Part shown: one piece after another, positions 21,495-33,628 of the stretch
Layout of the letters: each line of letters begins with the position of its first letter
How positions within the stretch are numbered: the stretch's first letter is position 1
Position numbers and translations under genes: made by a program
Notes under the pieces: model-generated
Seen by the model: the letters and a program-made list of their open reading frames with translations, nothing else
Told to the model about the DNA's origin: nothing
Databases searched by the model: none
Assembly (NCBI GenBank): GCA_001465935.1
Contig: LNKV01000012.1
Coordinates: forward strand, 629,302-693,301
DNA length: 64,000 nucleotides
Direction: 5' to 3'
Source of the DNA: Clarireedia homoeocarpa
Lineage: Eukaryota > Ascomycota > Leotiomycetes > Helotiales > Rutstroemiaceae

Positions 21495-23999
21495 ATGCGC
21501 TGGATGCGGTGCTGTACCAAATGTATAAATACGCTCTGAGTATACGGGACGCCAAATACACTATCCATAAGAAAGAGAAGATGCATTTCCGCAATAACCT
21601 AACCGCACCAGAGCCGTGACCCGAGCCACTGTTGGAGGTTATCTAGTCCTACCATTTCGAAGATTTAATCTTAGTGAGTCTTCATTATCCTCTCCACTCC
21701 ATTGTATCTTACTGTGCCACCCATAGATAACGAGGCATAAATAGATGCCCTAACGGCCTGCACTTCCGACACTCACAGTGTATTCAGAATGCTTCATTTT
21801 GACCAGTCCCTCAATGTGCGGCCCTGGTATGCAGCATTTTAATTTCAGTGATGTATCTTCGCCAACCAACATTCACTGTCACTGTGTATCCAATGTGCTG
21901 CAGTATCATGATGTCGAAGTGCCATTCGAGTCTGCAAAACACAACTTTCTTCGAGTGCTCGAGAGTGGTACGGACAGAAGCCTAACTGACTCCCAGAGCA
22001 TTCAGCAATGCTTGACAGTGTTTGATCAACTTCGGATGCAGACACGGCAAATTGTGAACCGATATCTCGAAACCCATGTCCTTGACCTTGAGAAGGTGAT
22101 TTAGAAGAATCAGAAAGCTCTGAGTTATCGTGTAGATGGCTATTGGCGCCTCGAGTGGAAGCGAAGTCGTTGCTTTTTACAGATCCAGGACAGCTTGGAG
22201 CTTGTACGATGACACTATCGGATGATCGAGTATCGTTCTTACTTCGGATTGAGGTTTCTCTCTGTGCTGTGCTATTCCTTCATTGACGATATATTAGCAA
22301 GATACTAAGAAGAATGAGTACCGAGTAACATACTTCTCAGTATCTCTCTGCTCCTCCCCCTCTTCAAATCTTGGATCCGGCATGAAGACGCAGTACTTCT
22401 GGGTACAGGAAAGTTTGACAGAACAGAATCTGGACCAGAGACCTTTGTGCGCAACTGAGCCGGTTCATCAAAGATTTTATTAGCAGCCGTCCTCCGTATC
22501 ATATATCATGGGAGCCATCCACTGTTAAGTAGAGCTGTAAGTTTTAATCAGCAGAGGGACCGCAAGGGTCAATCATGTCAAATTACTCTGAAGCTGGGCT
22601 CGCGATGCTTGACCGCAAATCTCACTATCCAATAATTATTAGGGTCAAAAGCCTGTCCTTGCCTACCGTCACGGAGAGTGTTATCTCCTATTTTCTTCCC
22701 CGGGCCAAAATCACGCAGGATGAAACATCATGAATAAAACGGCAGACGTTTGTCCCTCACCGTTTTTAGCTTGATGCCGTGGAACTGTTGCCCACAACTC
22801 AGCCTTATGTATGGCTAAGAGTTTCATTATGTGTGGCTTGGCACAGATGTTTCCATACCCACAGTTTTGGCGGTGACGGTGTTTCGGGATCAGCTGCAAG
22901 TAATTGGATAAGGATTGTGTGGGCTTGTGCTTAAGTTATATGCTTATGCATGTCACCAAGTTGGGCCTTTCCCGTATCAATTGATAACAAATTTTGATCT
23001 CCCCGGCATTCCGGATGCATAGAAGCACGGCAATGGACTGTAGCGTGTGTGTACTTGCAGAATCGAGAAGCGCTGCCGATTTACCGTACTACATACTACC
23101 TTATCTCGAAGTACTTGAACCCACTCATGTGGACGAGCAAATATGCGAATGATGCAGCTCTGATCGCCCTGCCGTGTGTCAGGAATGCCATGCAATGAGA
23201 TGTCTGATGCCCTTACTTTTGGCGCAATGCTATTTTCGTTATTGGTCAAGAAAGGCAGTTGAAACTGCATCTACAAGTCAATAATTGAGCGGTCTGAAGC
23301 TCATGTAGTGTGAGTGTTGTGCAATGAAGCTGAGCCTCATTGTACTCAACAGGTTATTCGACACAGTATTAACTTACCTCGTCTAGATACATTTTTCTAC
23401 TTTGACCGATTTCTGGCTCTCCTATGCAATGTTCAAGCATACACGCCCGGCACATCGCTCTGTTCGCTTCTCGGGTTGGGCACCAACGCAACAGACTGGT
23501 GCTCCTGTCAATCGCCCAGCCCTTTGGTTGCCTGCCTATAGCGGTTACCCTGATTCAATCGCTACGAAGTAGTGCTTGCGAGAGACGCAACATGTCGCAT
23601 CCACCAATGAAATACGTATTATATATTCAAATATTCAAAATAATCGGCGCTGCTCAGCACTCTTTACCATTGTGTCGGAACCTGAACACAAGAGCAGGGA
23701 CTGGAAACATACCACTTGTTTTACTCAACGTGTTAAGGTCACTTGGCTTTATGCTGGCCCATTCGAACGCAACTTCCAGAAGCTGATCAGTTGAAAAGCG
23801 CGTCGCATTAGTCTGGGTGAAGATGTAGTGTGTGTTAGGTCATAAGGCGCGATTTGCGCATTAAAGAATCCGCGGAGATTTTCCCCTTACGTCAGTCAAT
23901 CCACTACTTTTCACGCATCAGACTACACCACACCACATGAACTCTTGAAATAACATTTTTGTTTACACTACATTATACACTAATCAACGCCATGTACGT
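21495..23999. other. Intergenic, 2.5 kb without a clear gene
   Basis: The best plus-strand frame is 21778-22104, whose second half (DSQSIQQCLTVFDQLRMQTR) looks protein-like. No upstream exon, stop-free extension or known domain supports it, so I treat it as a possible gene fragment. The rest holds only short frames. The end at 24000 is the 3' end of the SCOT gene. Confidence 0.4.
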
Positions 24000-26237
24000 C
24001 TACTCCATACTTCTAACCTCATCCGCAACCTTGAATTCAGCATCTGTGTTCTTCTGGACATCCTCTATCGCCACACCAGGCGCAAGCTCCGTGAGCGTCA
24101 AACCTCCATTCGCCCTATCGACTTCGAATACACACTAGACAAATCACATCAGTACATGTACACATACGTTTCTTCACCGCTCAATTTCACAAACATACAA
24201 CTAGGCATCATATACTGGTCGGGCAAATAATGACGAAATAAAAACAGCAAACTCACCAAGTCGGTAATGATCGTGCTAACGACCTTTGCACCTGTCAACG
24301 GCAAACTGCAGTTCTGTACGATCTTGGGGCTGCCGTCTTTGGCGACGTGTTCGGTGGCTACGACGATCTTGGTCTCGTCGGGGTTGGATACGAGGTCCAT
24401 AGCGCCGCCCATGCCTTTGAAGATCTGGATTTGTTGTGTGAGCTTTTGCGGGGCGGTGAGAGGGATGGAGGAAAAGGGAGGTGGCTTACCTTGCCTGGAA
24501 TCATGTAGTTGGCTAAATCACCGTTTGCGCCTACTTGGAGAGCCTGTCCAGATGTTATTAGGTGAAATGGAGAGGAAAGGGAGAAGGGGCACACACTCCG
24601 AGGACTGAGACGTCGATGTGGCCACCACGGATCATGGCGAATGATTCGGCACTGTCGAACGTCGAGGCACCTGGGACGAGGGTTACCGTTTCCTTGCCGG
24701 CGTTGATGATATCACTAACTGATTGTTAGCGCGCTTTCGGTAACAGCTAAAGGGGGGGGGGGCTGTGTACGGGTCGACTTCGTCTTCTGTTGGGTAGGCT
24801 CCCTTGTTAGAGTTAGCTTCGCTGTCACAAAATTCGCCCATTATGATTCTTCGTACCATTCCTAATATTCCGTTCTCTGACTGGATCCACACTTTCGTCT
24901 CGGGCGAGAGGAAAGAAGGCGCAAGGGTTGGCAATCCTACACACATTAGCCATCAAATACTCATCTGACCTAACGGAGCCGCAACTTACCAACACCGAGA
25001 TTGACATAGTAACCATTTTTCAACTCCTTCGCTGTTCGTCTAGCGATTCTATCTCTTCGTACATTTGCATCTGACTTGCTTGATGCCTCTCCCTTCTGGC
25101 CTTCAGGCCGACGAGTGGTCTTCAATTCCAGCTTCTTCTCTACAGTCGCAGGGACAATACGATCGATGTAGATACCGGGAAGATGGACATCGGCGGGAGC
25201 AATCGAACCGATTGGTACGATGTTCTCGGCTTCTACGATGGCAACCTTTGCGGCCTTGGCCATGATTGGACCGAATGTTCTGGTGGTGTATCTGTAATCT
25301 AATCAGTACAACGTTTCGTATTGAGTGATATCTAGACGTACCGAAACTGGCAGTTTCCCGCTTCATCCACTTTCCATGCTCTCAGAATGGCCACATCTCC
25401 CTTGATGGCTTTCTCCATAGAATACGTCTTCCCGTCAAACTCCCGGGTTTCCCGAACTTGTCCCTTTTCGAGGACTTTGTTCTCTTTGGATCCTTCATCT
25501 GGGGGCCCTAACCTTGTTGGAATACCTCCAGTTTGCAAAAGAGTGCCTGTCACAACCATCAATATCATTTTCCTTGTGGAGCGGAAAGTAAAGATAGTAC
25601 TCACTAACACCAGTTGGCGTATAGAATGCCGGGATACCCGCTCCACCTGCTCGTAACCTCTCCGCAATTGTTCCTTGTGGACATAATTCGATAGCAATCT
25701 TTCCCTCTAGATACTTTTTTTCTAGAATCTTATTACTTCCAATGAAACTTAGAATCAATCTATTAACTTGTCCAGATTGGGTCAATGCGGATAATCCACC
25801 GGGTATCGACGCTCCCGCGTTATTTGATACTGCGGTTAACGAGTGTAGATCTTCTACTCCTCGTCTTTCCAATGCCGCGATTATTGTTTCTAGCAAGCTG
25901 TATCAGCACCGATTTGTAGCACAAGAATAATTGGCCGGTTTCAAAAATACATACCAGCTGTTCCGCACAGTCCAAAGCCCGCACTCAAAATCGTAGATCC
26001 ACTCTTTATATCCGCAACCGCTTCATCGGCATTTTTATACACTTTACTCTGACCCCTAATAACCTTCGGCGCCGGTGAATCCTCGTCTCTGTATGGATTC
26101 CGCGGCACTTCGAGGAGTGTCCGAGATGTCTGAAAATGTCGTATATCTCGTGGTCGGGGAACATATTGGAAGGATGATGACAACCGAATACTAGGTAATC
26201 GGGTGCTGAGAGTGATTGTTCGGCGGGTGAAAGACAT
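24000..26237 (-). CDS. Succinyl-CoA:3-ketoacid CoA-transferase, mitochondrial (SCOT)
   Basis: Ten exons splice to 553 residues: 25955-26237, 25605-25889, 25342-25546, 24990-25291, 24857-24936, 24771-24802, 24597-24714, 24490-24543, 24257-24424, 24000-24134. The enzyme moves CoA from succinyl-CoA to acetoacetate in ketone-body use. The start at 26237 opens a typical mitochondrial presequence (MSFTRRTITLSTRLPSIRLS, no acidic residues); an in-frame ATG at 26357 would add 40 residues and spoil it. Subunit A features: SGSTILSAGFGLCGTAE and GLSALTQSGQVNRLILSFIG. Subunit B: SENGILGMGAYPTEDEVDP with the catalytic Glu in SENG, then GGHIDVSVLGALQVGANGDL and the GMGGAMDL glycine-rich segment. Exon 6 (32 nt) is very small and its acceptor is AAG. 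A run of 11 G interrupts the adjoining intron (near 24752-24762). Confidence 0.95.
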
Positions 26238-26944
26238 ATTTACAGTTCGGATGAGGAGGAAAGAGAATTGAAGAGAGAATGAGGGCAATACGAATGTATA
26301 TATGTGATTGAGCAATGATGTCGTGCAGTTTGCAATTTGTGGCACTGATTTCGGCAATTGATTTGATACCGCGGAGACTTAAGGCTTCGGTGATATTTTT
26401 ATATCCGGTCAGAGCAGGTGGAATTCACAACTCTTAATATTCGCAACAAATGAAAGCATTCTCGTTCAAGCTGATCTCAATATCGCAAGGGGGACATCAT
26501 ATATACTGTATCAAACTCATGAACCCGAAGAGGCCCGCAGTCGCCATTGCTGAGAAAATCCGCTAGACGATGTTGCCGTATCCGAAGCCGGCCGATTCTG
26601 TCGGATAAAGTCTTTGCCACCCTTTCTGGAGAACATTCAAGCTAAAAATTGTCATTTCTTAGAGTCAGGTGATCCTATGTGTATTGCAATGAATACATAC
26701 GAAGTGGTTTATTTGACCGGAACTTAAGTTAAGATTTCCCACCAAAAGTTCAGTCACCCAATGTTAGAAGCGCATTTATGGTTCTCCCACTGCAGTGAGA
26801 TAACCCAAATGGGGCCTAGCAGCAGATATATTCTCTCCATCATAAACCCTTCGCAAGGCCCTCATTAAGAGAAGGATGACGTACATCTTCATCGGCTTAA
26901 CCTGCAAAAAGTCTCCAAAAAATTCAAACTCGCATGTGAGGTAT
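26238..26944. other. SCOT upstream region
   Basis: The SCOT promoter and leader should lie here. No coding frame is convincing. The interval ends at the tRNA-Trp gene, which is also on the minus strand. Confidence 0.4.
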
Positions 26945-27016
26945 TGAACCGCACCCGATTTGAACGGATAACCTTTCGATCTGGAGTCGAACGCGCTACC
27001 GTTGCGCCAGCAGTCC
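26945..27016 (-). tRNA. tRNA-Trp (anticodon CCA)
   Basis: Read on the minus strand from 27016, the sequence folds into a standard cloverleaf. The acceptor stem GGACTGC pairs with GCGGTTC (two G-T pairs), followed by discriminator A. The D stem is GCGC/GCGC around AACGGTA. The anticodon stem TTCGA/TCGAA holds the loop CTCCAGA, so the anticodon is CCA. The variable loop is AGGTT and the T arm is ATCCG/CGGGT around TTCAAAT. Length is 72 nt and no intron is present. Two-part internal promoter sequences (TGGCGCAACGGTAG and GTTCAAATC) occur at the expected places. It is a nuclear-type gene, since CCA reads UGG only. Confidence 0.93.
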
Positions 27017-28312
27017 GAGCTTGATGCCTGATTTGTTGGACATCCTTTGTTTATTTATATTTATAATATAATTTATGAAAGGTTAATGATGTGGGGTTCA
27101 CGAGGAGCCAGACGAGCCAGATTCGATCGAAGTCCAAAGGTGGTGGGATGTGGGGCTGATCGGTAAATGGAGAAGTTTGGTGGTTATTGCGGGAGAACTT
27201 CAATACACTGCGGCGTCGTGTTCTCTGAGCTCGATGAAAGCACTGCACAATGAAAGCATGCCACGGTGCATCACGAGGGGTACAACGTCGAACATAGTGG
27301 TGAGATTTATACGTTTGCTTGCTCTATTCCCAGGTTCCGCGAGCCCGGCGCCATTGCCATGTCAACTGAAAGGCAGTAAACGCCATTGGGTCGTTTGAAC
27401 TCTGACACAGTCGATGGAAACAATCAGATGAGTGAGGCTCTTTGGACCGGTCATGTAGCTTGATCGCAAACTTGCAACTTGACTGAGACCACGACGATGA
27501 TGGCCGACATTATCGGTCCACTGGACGATGGAGGCTGCAAGTAATCTTACCATCCGTGTTTACGACGGCTCAACTGCTAGTTCGATACTCTCGAGGAGCG
27601 GGAACCCATTTTGAACTTGGCCATAGAAGGTTGCTTGAGCCTTGGGCTTCTTGCTAGCTTCTGGCTACACTTCTCAAAAACTAGCAAACTCGAAACAAAA
27701 TCTCATCTGCTGGTCTTTTCCGGGAGCCGACTTCCCAAAGAAATGAGTTCTCGTGCTATGAGTAGCAATCTCTTCTACTCCGACGAAGCGCGTTATAGGT
27801 AGACCTTTGGGTTGCAGTATGAAGTCGCTGCAATATGTTTACCTCACGTTTGCGGTATGTTCATCTTGGTCTGAAAAGTCTTGGTGGCGGTATTCAGTAT
27901 GAGGTGAATTGTAAGTGAATTTGGCACATATGATGTAGCAAACATTCACTTCTATCGTTCGTATCGCCGAAATTGCTGCTCTTGAGAGACAGACATAAAG
28001 GCTTTGCAAATATCTGGTTCTTATGTTTCTCTTCTCGTCGGCATGTTCTGATTGGAAAATCACACGTACAACCCTCAACTCGTCTTTGATCGGGTTCCTT
28101 GGGATAACCAAGTGTTTACTGCATTGCCAGATTCTCTCTCTATGCTCAGCTCATGCCAATCTTAGTCGCTACCAAAGTCGCGACTTCCTGATTCGGAGCT
28201 CAGCTGCTAGAACCCATCTTTCACTAAACTGAAGTCGAGCACGACAACATCTCAATCTCGCATTCATTTTATATTGTATTGCATCGGTTACTCAGTATAA
28301 CCTACCACCAAA
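27017..28312. other. Intergenic without a clear gene
   Basis: Only short chance frames occur. An AT-rich block sits at 27045-27085 just upstream (on the minus strand) of the tRNA. The last 150 bases contain the leader of the gene starting at 28313. Confidence 0.4.
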
Positions 28313-28919
28313 ATGCCAGGAGGAAAACCAAGGGGAAAGGCCAATGGTGGTAAAGTTTTTTACACCTTTACCTGTTCAAACCATGTTGGTAACGATTATG
28401 CTGATGCTTTCAGGCGCTGGAAGCAAGACTGCACGTTTCGAGAAAATCCACCAAGCAGCCCAAGATAAAGTTGAGCAGGCAAAACTGAATAACGTACCCT
28501 TCGATGACCTCGAAGCCGAATGCTACGCAGAGCTCGCCATCAGCTCCAAAGGCACAAACGTAGCACATACATGTCGCGCTGTTCTAAAGTTGATTGAAGA
28601 AGCTCGAAGCTCGATTTCAGACTACAGTTCCCAAATCGACCCTGCACCAAAGACAACTAGCGACGAGCCCCCACCAGAGCAACCGTTAACCAAGAGCCAG
28701 CAAATCTATGCAGATCGTTTAAAGTACAGGCTGGAGATGGGAGAAAGCCAGGAAGAGGCACATGCCAGAGCTGCGTCGGAGGCACAAGCACATGAAATGC
28801 TAATAGATTTGGGTCAGGAGCTAGCCGAGAAGGGATTGTTGGATGAGTTCACAAAGAAGAAGAAAAGAAAGAAGAACGAGACGAAAGAGGCTGACTGCAA
28901 CAAGGAAGATGGTTCTTGA
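28313..28919 (+). CDS. Small helical protein, function unknown
   Basis: Exon 1 is 28313-28349 (MPGGKPRGKANG) and exon 2 is 28414-28919, giving 180 residues; a donor 3 nt upstream is equally in frame. I do not recognise a domain. The body is highly charged and helix-prone: ARFEKIHQAAQDKVEQAKLNN, then FDDLEAECYAELAISSKGTN, then SQQIYADRLKYRLEMGESQE, and LIDLGQELAEKGLLDEF. The end is a Lys-rich tail (TKKKKRKKNETKE), which could be a nuclear or nucleolar signal. The first exon is basic and glycine-rich. Its size and intron position look like a real conserved gene rather than a chance frame. Confidence 0.7.
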
Positions 28920-30543
28920 CTTTCGTTAGTAGGCGTTGGAAACTCTTTCTGCCGAGATTGGGGATGCAAAGCTGGTACATTTCGATGTTTCTTCTCTCCT
29001 TTGGATGCGGCAGTATTCACGAACTTTGGTTGCTGGAGATTGGTTGCCTTTGAGTAGTACATGTTCAGTCTTCGGGTCATTGAGTCAGTATAGATTGACA
29101 TCGTTACTGGTTATATATCTGTCAGCAGCACTACTTCGATATTGGTTTGAACTTTCTGGAAAGCGGATTGTTGCTAGCGAACTGCGTATATATTATTGAG
29201 GAACCGATAAGATCTTTATTCTCTTACACATTGTGTCTTATCTGCGCCATTGCTGTCATAAATTCTTTCGCTGTTAGTTGGCAATGTGTCGTTCATTCAT
29301 GGGGCAGATTAGACTTAGTGCTCAATATCCCTTGCTCGCTCCACTATTGCATTCAGGCTTGCTTGATTATCGCAACAAGATGAGACAGTCAAATCGCAAG
29401 TATAGCAAGAGTGTATAGCACGTCATAAATTTATTTATTCGCTATTTCAGTAAGTAAATCCATTCCTCGGCAGACTATAAGTGATCTCAAACACCCTGCG
29501 TCTTGGTTGAATTGGTACAGCGTTCTGCTTCAATTCATCAGCAAAGTCAACTGTTCCGCCTATATAATCATGAAGCTCAATATCAACGAGATAGTAATGG
29601 CAGAAGTTTCCCTACCTTGTATTTTTCATATGCTTAATTTCTTGAATTAGAAGAGATTCGTGAGATGCGGTAAGCTCTAACAAGCCTCCTTGGAGCTCAA
29701 AGGATAGCTGGCCATCATGCTGTCCGGCGTCTTACACACATCTCCCATAAGATGTTCCTGTAAATCAATACACGGTCGTATGTCAGAATAAAACTGGATG
29801 CCATCACATGCCATGCTGTTATTGTTATATCCGTGCATGTCGCCTATTATTGAAGCGCCATGAGGCTAAAGTTATAGGGCTGTAAGCGCTAACTAGTGCA
29901 TTCCTACAGGCACTATCAGACCCTAAGATGCGGGGCTTTGCAACTTGCTTTAGGCGCCGTGCGGGGCTGTTGGCCTGTGCAATGCCCCTTGTTGGCCCGG
30001 AGGCCCGATCTTCAACCTCAACAATCCTTCGTACCCTGATTGTAAAATTCACAACAGCTTTCCTTGAACTAGAATCAATGCATTCAAGTCTGGTAATCAC
30101 GCTCGAACACCCGAATATATGTTACAAAAGAATGCTTGAAGGATGTACCTTCGAGACTTGACATGCCCTGCAGGCTGTAACATGAAAAATCCAGCCACGG
30201 TGCACCACCGTCGACACCGACCGCTTTAACCGCCAACAATCCTCCAGCCAACGAACACAACAATGAAGAAAGTCGCTGTGCACTTCGCCCCCTATTCCTG
30301 AGGCCTTGTATGTATAGAATACACGGTCTGCGTCGATTCGAAACCTGCCGACGCCACGGCCATGGCTCCTCATTGGCACACCTTCTTCTATGGGTGTCAG
30401 ATGCGGTCAACGCCAACAAAGCCATATGGACGTCATGGTAGATCATCTGGCAGATTCTCCAACAATTCTACTCTCATTTGAACCCAAGGTTATCTTCTGC
30501 CGATTTGAGGGCTTTTTTCAATTCTGCACGTCTTACAACCAAC
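28920..30543. other. Intergenic, 1.6 kb without a clear gene
   Basis: No frame on either strand has recognisable domains. A minus-strand frame at 30084-30446 is the longest; its composition (Arg-rich, Cys scattered) suggests it is chance. The FPGS-like leader lies just before 30544. Confidence 0.4.
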
Positions 30544-32233
30544 ATGGAGAAAACATACAGGGTGAGTACTCTTATATTACCAAGCAGCATACTCTAACTT
30601 CTATACAGAATGCAGTTACGCTGCTTGAGTCTCGGAATACTGGTGCAAAGAGTACTAGGCGTAGCAGAGCTTCGCAACTTTTCAGAAAGTCAACATGTGT
30701 AACGAGTGATGGCGAGGAGTCTGGAGCGGAGGCGACAACAAGTGATTGGAGTACATCAGAGGCAGATGCACTTCGGCCAAGTTCAAAAGCTATGGCTGAG
30801 TGGCTTGAAGCTTTGGGATACACCGTAAGTGATTGTGTATTGATAAATTACTCTTTCACTGACTCTGATGGTAGAGCAACGCATTCGATATTATTCATGT
30901 TGGGGGTACCAAGGGGAAAGCTTCTACATGCCACCTCGTGAAGTCTTTCATCTCGACTTATGCGTCTAGGACTGGTATTTCGAAAAAGGTTGGTCTATAC
31001 ACAAATCCGTACTCCTCCAACCTCCGGGAACCGATCAAGATCCACTCGAAGCCTGTTTCAGAGGAAAAATTCACCAGATATTTCTTCGAAGTATGGGAGA
31101 AGCTATCAACAAAGTTCGCGGAGGATATGATGCCAGACTACATGCAGCTACGCCTACTGGTTGCCATTTACACTTTTTCGGCAGAAGACGTAGATATTGC
31201 TGTCATGGAGACTCATTGCGGAGGAGAAAGTGACGCAACGAACTTCATCAAACCTGTAGCTGTAGGTATCTGTCAGATCAACAGGGCCCTTGCTGAACCT
31301 AGCGGTCCCTCCCTTGAAGACATCACTTGGCATACAGGAGGAATGATGAAGACAGATTCTCCAGTGTTCTCCATTCCTCAAGATCTGGCAGTTCAAAAAG
31401 TCCTCGAGGCGCGTGCAAATGAAAAGGCTGTCGCGTTGAACTTCATTCGTGAAGACAGTCGGCTTCCTATCACCGCACATGCTCTCAAGAAGGACGTCAT
31501 GAGGTTCCAATGCTCTCTAGCACTTGCCCTTGTTGATACCTACCTCACATCTCTCTGCAATGAGAAATATCCTCCATTGTCTTTGGAGGATATTTCTAGT
31601 GGTCTGGATCGTTTCTTCTGGCCTGGTCGTTTCCAAAAACTGGAATTAGGACAGAATACTTGGTTCTTGGATGGTGCGAACAACCATGTAACCGTGCCAA
31701 AGGCTGCAGAATGGTTCGCTATGAGCGTATCCGAGGAGGCTACCATGACACCATTCGCCTACATGTTTAGGAAGCTGAAGCAAAAATTTTTAAATAAAGA
31801 ACTTCCAATGAATCCCAAGGTTTTGATCTTCAGTCATCGTTCTAGACAGGATGGAGGAAGGGTTGTTGAGAGCCTTGCGAATGCCTTGGAGAAAAATAGA
31901 GTCAAAGTGAAGCATGTTATTTTCACCACGGACTGGGATGATAGTAAGTTTAATTCATTTTTACATTAGTAGGGATAGCGGGCCTGTGCTGACAATTTCA
32001 CAGCCAGCAAAATCACTGATGCAGATATCTCTTCCATGCGCGACTATGCTCAAAGATGGCAAAGAATTTCTCCCAACTCCAGTATCTTACTAGAGCCAAA
32101 TAACGGTGCGGCAATTGATCTAGCAACCAAGATTGGCTACCAAAACCATGCTATGGAGTGTTTGGTCACTGGCAGCTTGTTCTTGGTAGGATCAGCATTG
32201 CGACACCTTGATCCAACGGGTGAGAAGATGTAA
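30544..32233 (+). CDS. Folylpolyglutamate synthase-like Mur ligase, divergent
   Basis: Exons 30544-30561, 30609-30824, 30875-31943 and 32004-32233 give 510 residues. The Mur ligase core is recognisable: FDIIHVGGTKGKASTCHLVK is the P-loop strand, ETHCGGESDATNFIKPVA the central region, NTWFLDGANNHVTVPKAAEWF the second domain start, and VTGSLFLVGSALRHLDP the C-terminal end. Canonical FPGS adds glutamates to folates using ATP. Here the P-loop reads GTKGKAST, while the family usually has GTKGKGST. Residues 10-55 are a Ser/Arg-rich insert not expected in the family. There is no mitochondrial presequence. Exon 1 codes only six residues, so the true start is less certain. It may be a paralogue with changed activity. 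Confidence 0.85.
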
Positions 32234-32500
32234 AATTAGTTTCAAACTTTCAAGATTGTGGCGGTAATGGGGTTGTTAGGGAAATGCCTGCTGGATAGGT
32301 ATCGTTCATAATAGTTCTTTGGAGTTAGAGAGATAATTATTTGCTTTGCTCATCTCAATGCTACATGTCTCAAGATTTCTCTCGTGCAATCTTTGTATCC
32401 GCAAGTGACTCATACGAGCTTACTGGAAGCTTCTCTGCTATTCCTAACTTCTCCCTCCTACTTGCGGTAAGTTACTTATTTACACATCCCGCCACCCCCT
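32234..32500. other. Intergenic between convergent genes
   Basis: The gap separates the plus-strand FPGS-like gene from a minus-strand small frame. I see nothing else in it. Confidence 0.3.
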
Positions 32501-32818
32501 CTACTTCCTCCCCACCGTCTCCTCTACCGCCTTCTCCTTCTTCCCCTTCCCCTTCCCCTTCGTCTTAGCAGCCACCACCTTCGCCGCCACCGCTTCTTCC
32601 GGTAACTTATACACCTGTTTCGTCTTCCCGTTCTTCTCTATTACGCGATGCAGCTTCACCATCTCGGTTTCCGAGCCGCCTTCGTAGCCGGACTCGTTGG
32701 ATGGTGGCCCCTTGAGGTTTGTTTCTGACTTGGTGTTAGATGATGATGATGATGATGATGATGTGGGCTTGGAGGGCTTCCCGGTGTTGGTTGTAGTGGA
32801 GGAGGGTTGGGATGGCAT
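32501..32818 (-). CDS. Possible small Lys/Ser-rich protein
   Basis: A single 105-codon frame reads a Ser/Thr-rich head, a Ser run encoded by a GAT-type microsatellite, a more ordered middle (MVKLHRVIEKNGKTKQVYKL), and a basic Lys/Gly/Lys tail. No family is recognised. The middle part has the composition of real protein, but the ends are low complexity. It could be part of a longer spliced gene or a chance frame, so the call is weak. Confidence 0.35.
   Translation of the reverse strand: MPSQPSSTTTNTGKPSKPTSSSSSSSSNTKSETNLKGPPSNESGYEGGSETEMVKLHRVIEKNGKTKQVYKLPEEAVAAKVVAAKTKGKGKGKKEKAVEETVGRK
32739..32762. repeat. (GAT)8 microsatellite
   Basis: Eight perfect copies, read as a serine run on the minus strand in the possible 105-residue protein. 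Confidence 0.95.
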
Positions 32819-33628
32819 GTTGAATTTTTTGCGTGGGAGGTTTTGGGATTCTCTTGGTTGGGGATTAGCGGGACTGCGTCTGGGTCGGATATTGGGTCTG
32901 TTGATGTGGTGTGCTTTGTTTAATATGAGTGTTTTATGCGATGTCGAGGGGGTTTCTTGAATGAATGAGTAACATGGAGAGCAGGGGAGGGAGAATTTAT
33001 ACGGGAGTTATTGTGGTAATCAAACACGGCGTCATATGGATCTGGTGCGGTTTTTTTCTTCTTCGAAAGACCTGGCCACTGTCTGAATATTACTTGTACA
33101 GGTACGATTTTAGAATTATATGACTGGACATGGCCCAGTGCCATGTACGGCGGCCACACGAGCTCCACTTGTGCGTTGCCGATGTCTATAGAAGTGTCGA
33201 AATGTCCATCTCTTTGGGAGTCGGTTCTTGTTCATCGTTATTCACGGAGTTGCAATATACGGGTGAATAATCATGAAAAGGTGTATAGATTTGACTGTCA
33301 ACTTCTCCATCGAGTGATAATTGTGGTCTATAAGCGGTACTTCTCACGGAACATATCTCAAGGCCTGCTATGGGATGAGGAGAAAAAAGATTTCCAATCG
33401 CTGCGCGACAGCTACAATAATAAACCATAGTCCGCGTATTGAGCTGCAGAATGAGACAGCCTAGCACTTGGTTCAACCGTATAGAGTGAGTATCCGCGGG
33501 CCAATGATAAATATCAAAATCCGCTCCGTAGATTGACGGATTACCCATGGAGCTACCATGAGCATTTCTCAATTATCGGCTCCGCGGACCCCTCCCTTCA
33601 ATACCTAAAAACAACATTCATTTGATAT
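32819..33628. other. Intergenic, 3' flank of orphan gene
   Basis: No supported coding frame. The segment 33480-33600 contains two short TCCGCGG sites around 33489 and 33580, each next to A/T-rich DNA. The end at 33629 is the stop of the orphan gene. Confidence 0.35.

Noticed and set aside
21778..22104. Plus-strand 108-codon frame, possible gene fragment
   Set aside because: Second half looks protein-like but no domain, start context or adjoining exon supports it.
30084..30446. Minus-strand 120-codon frame
   Set aside because: Arg/Cys-scattered composition and no splice or domain support.
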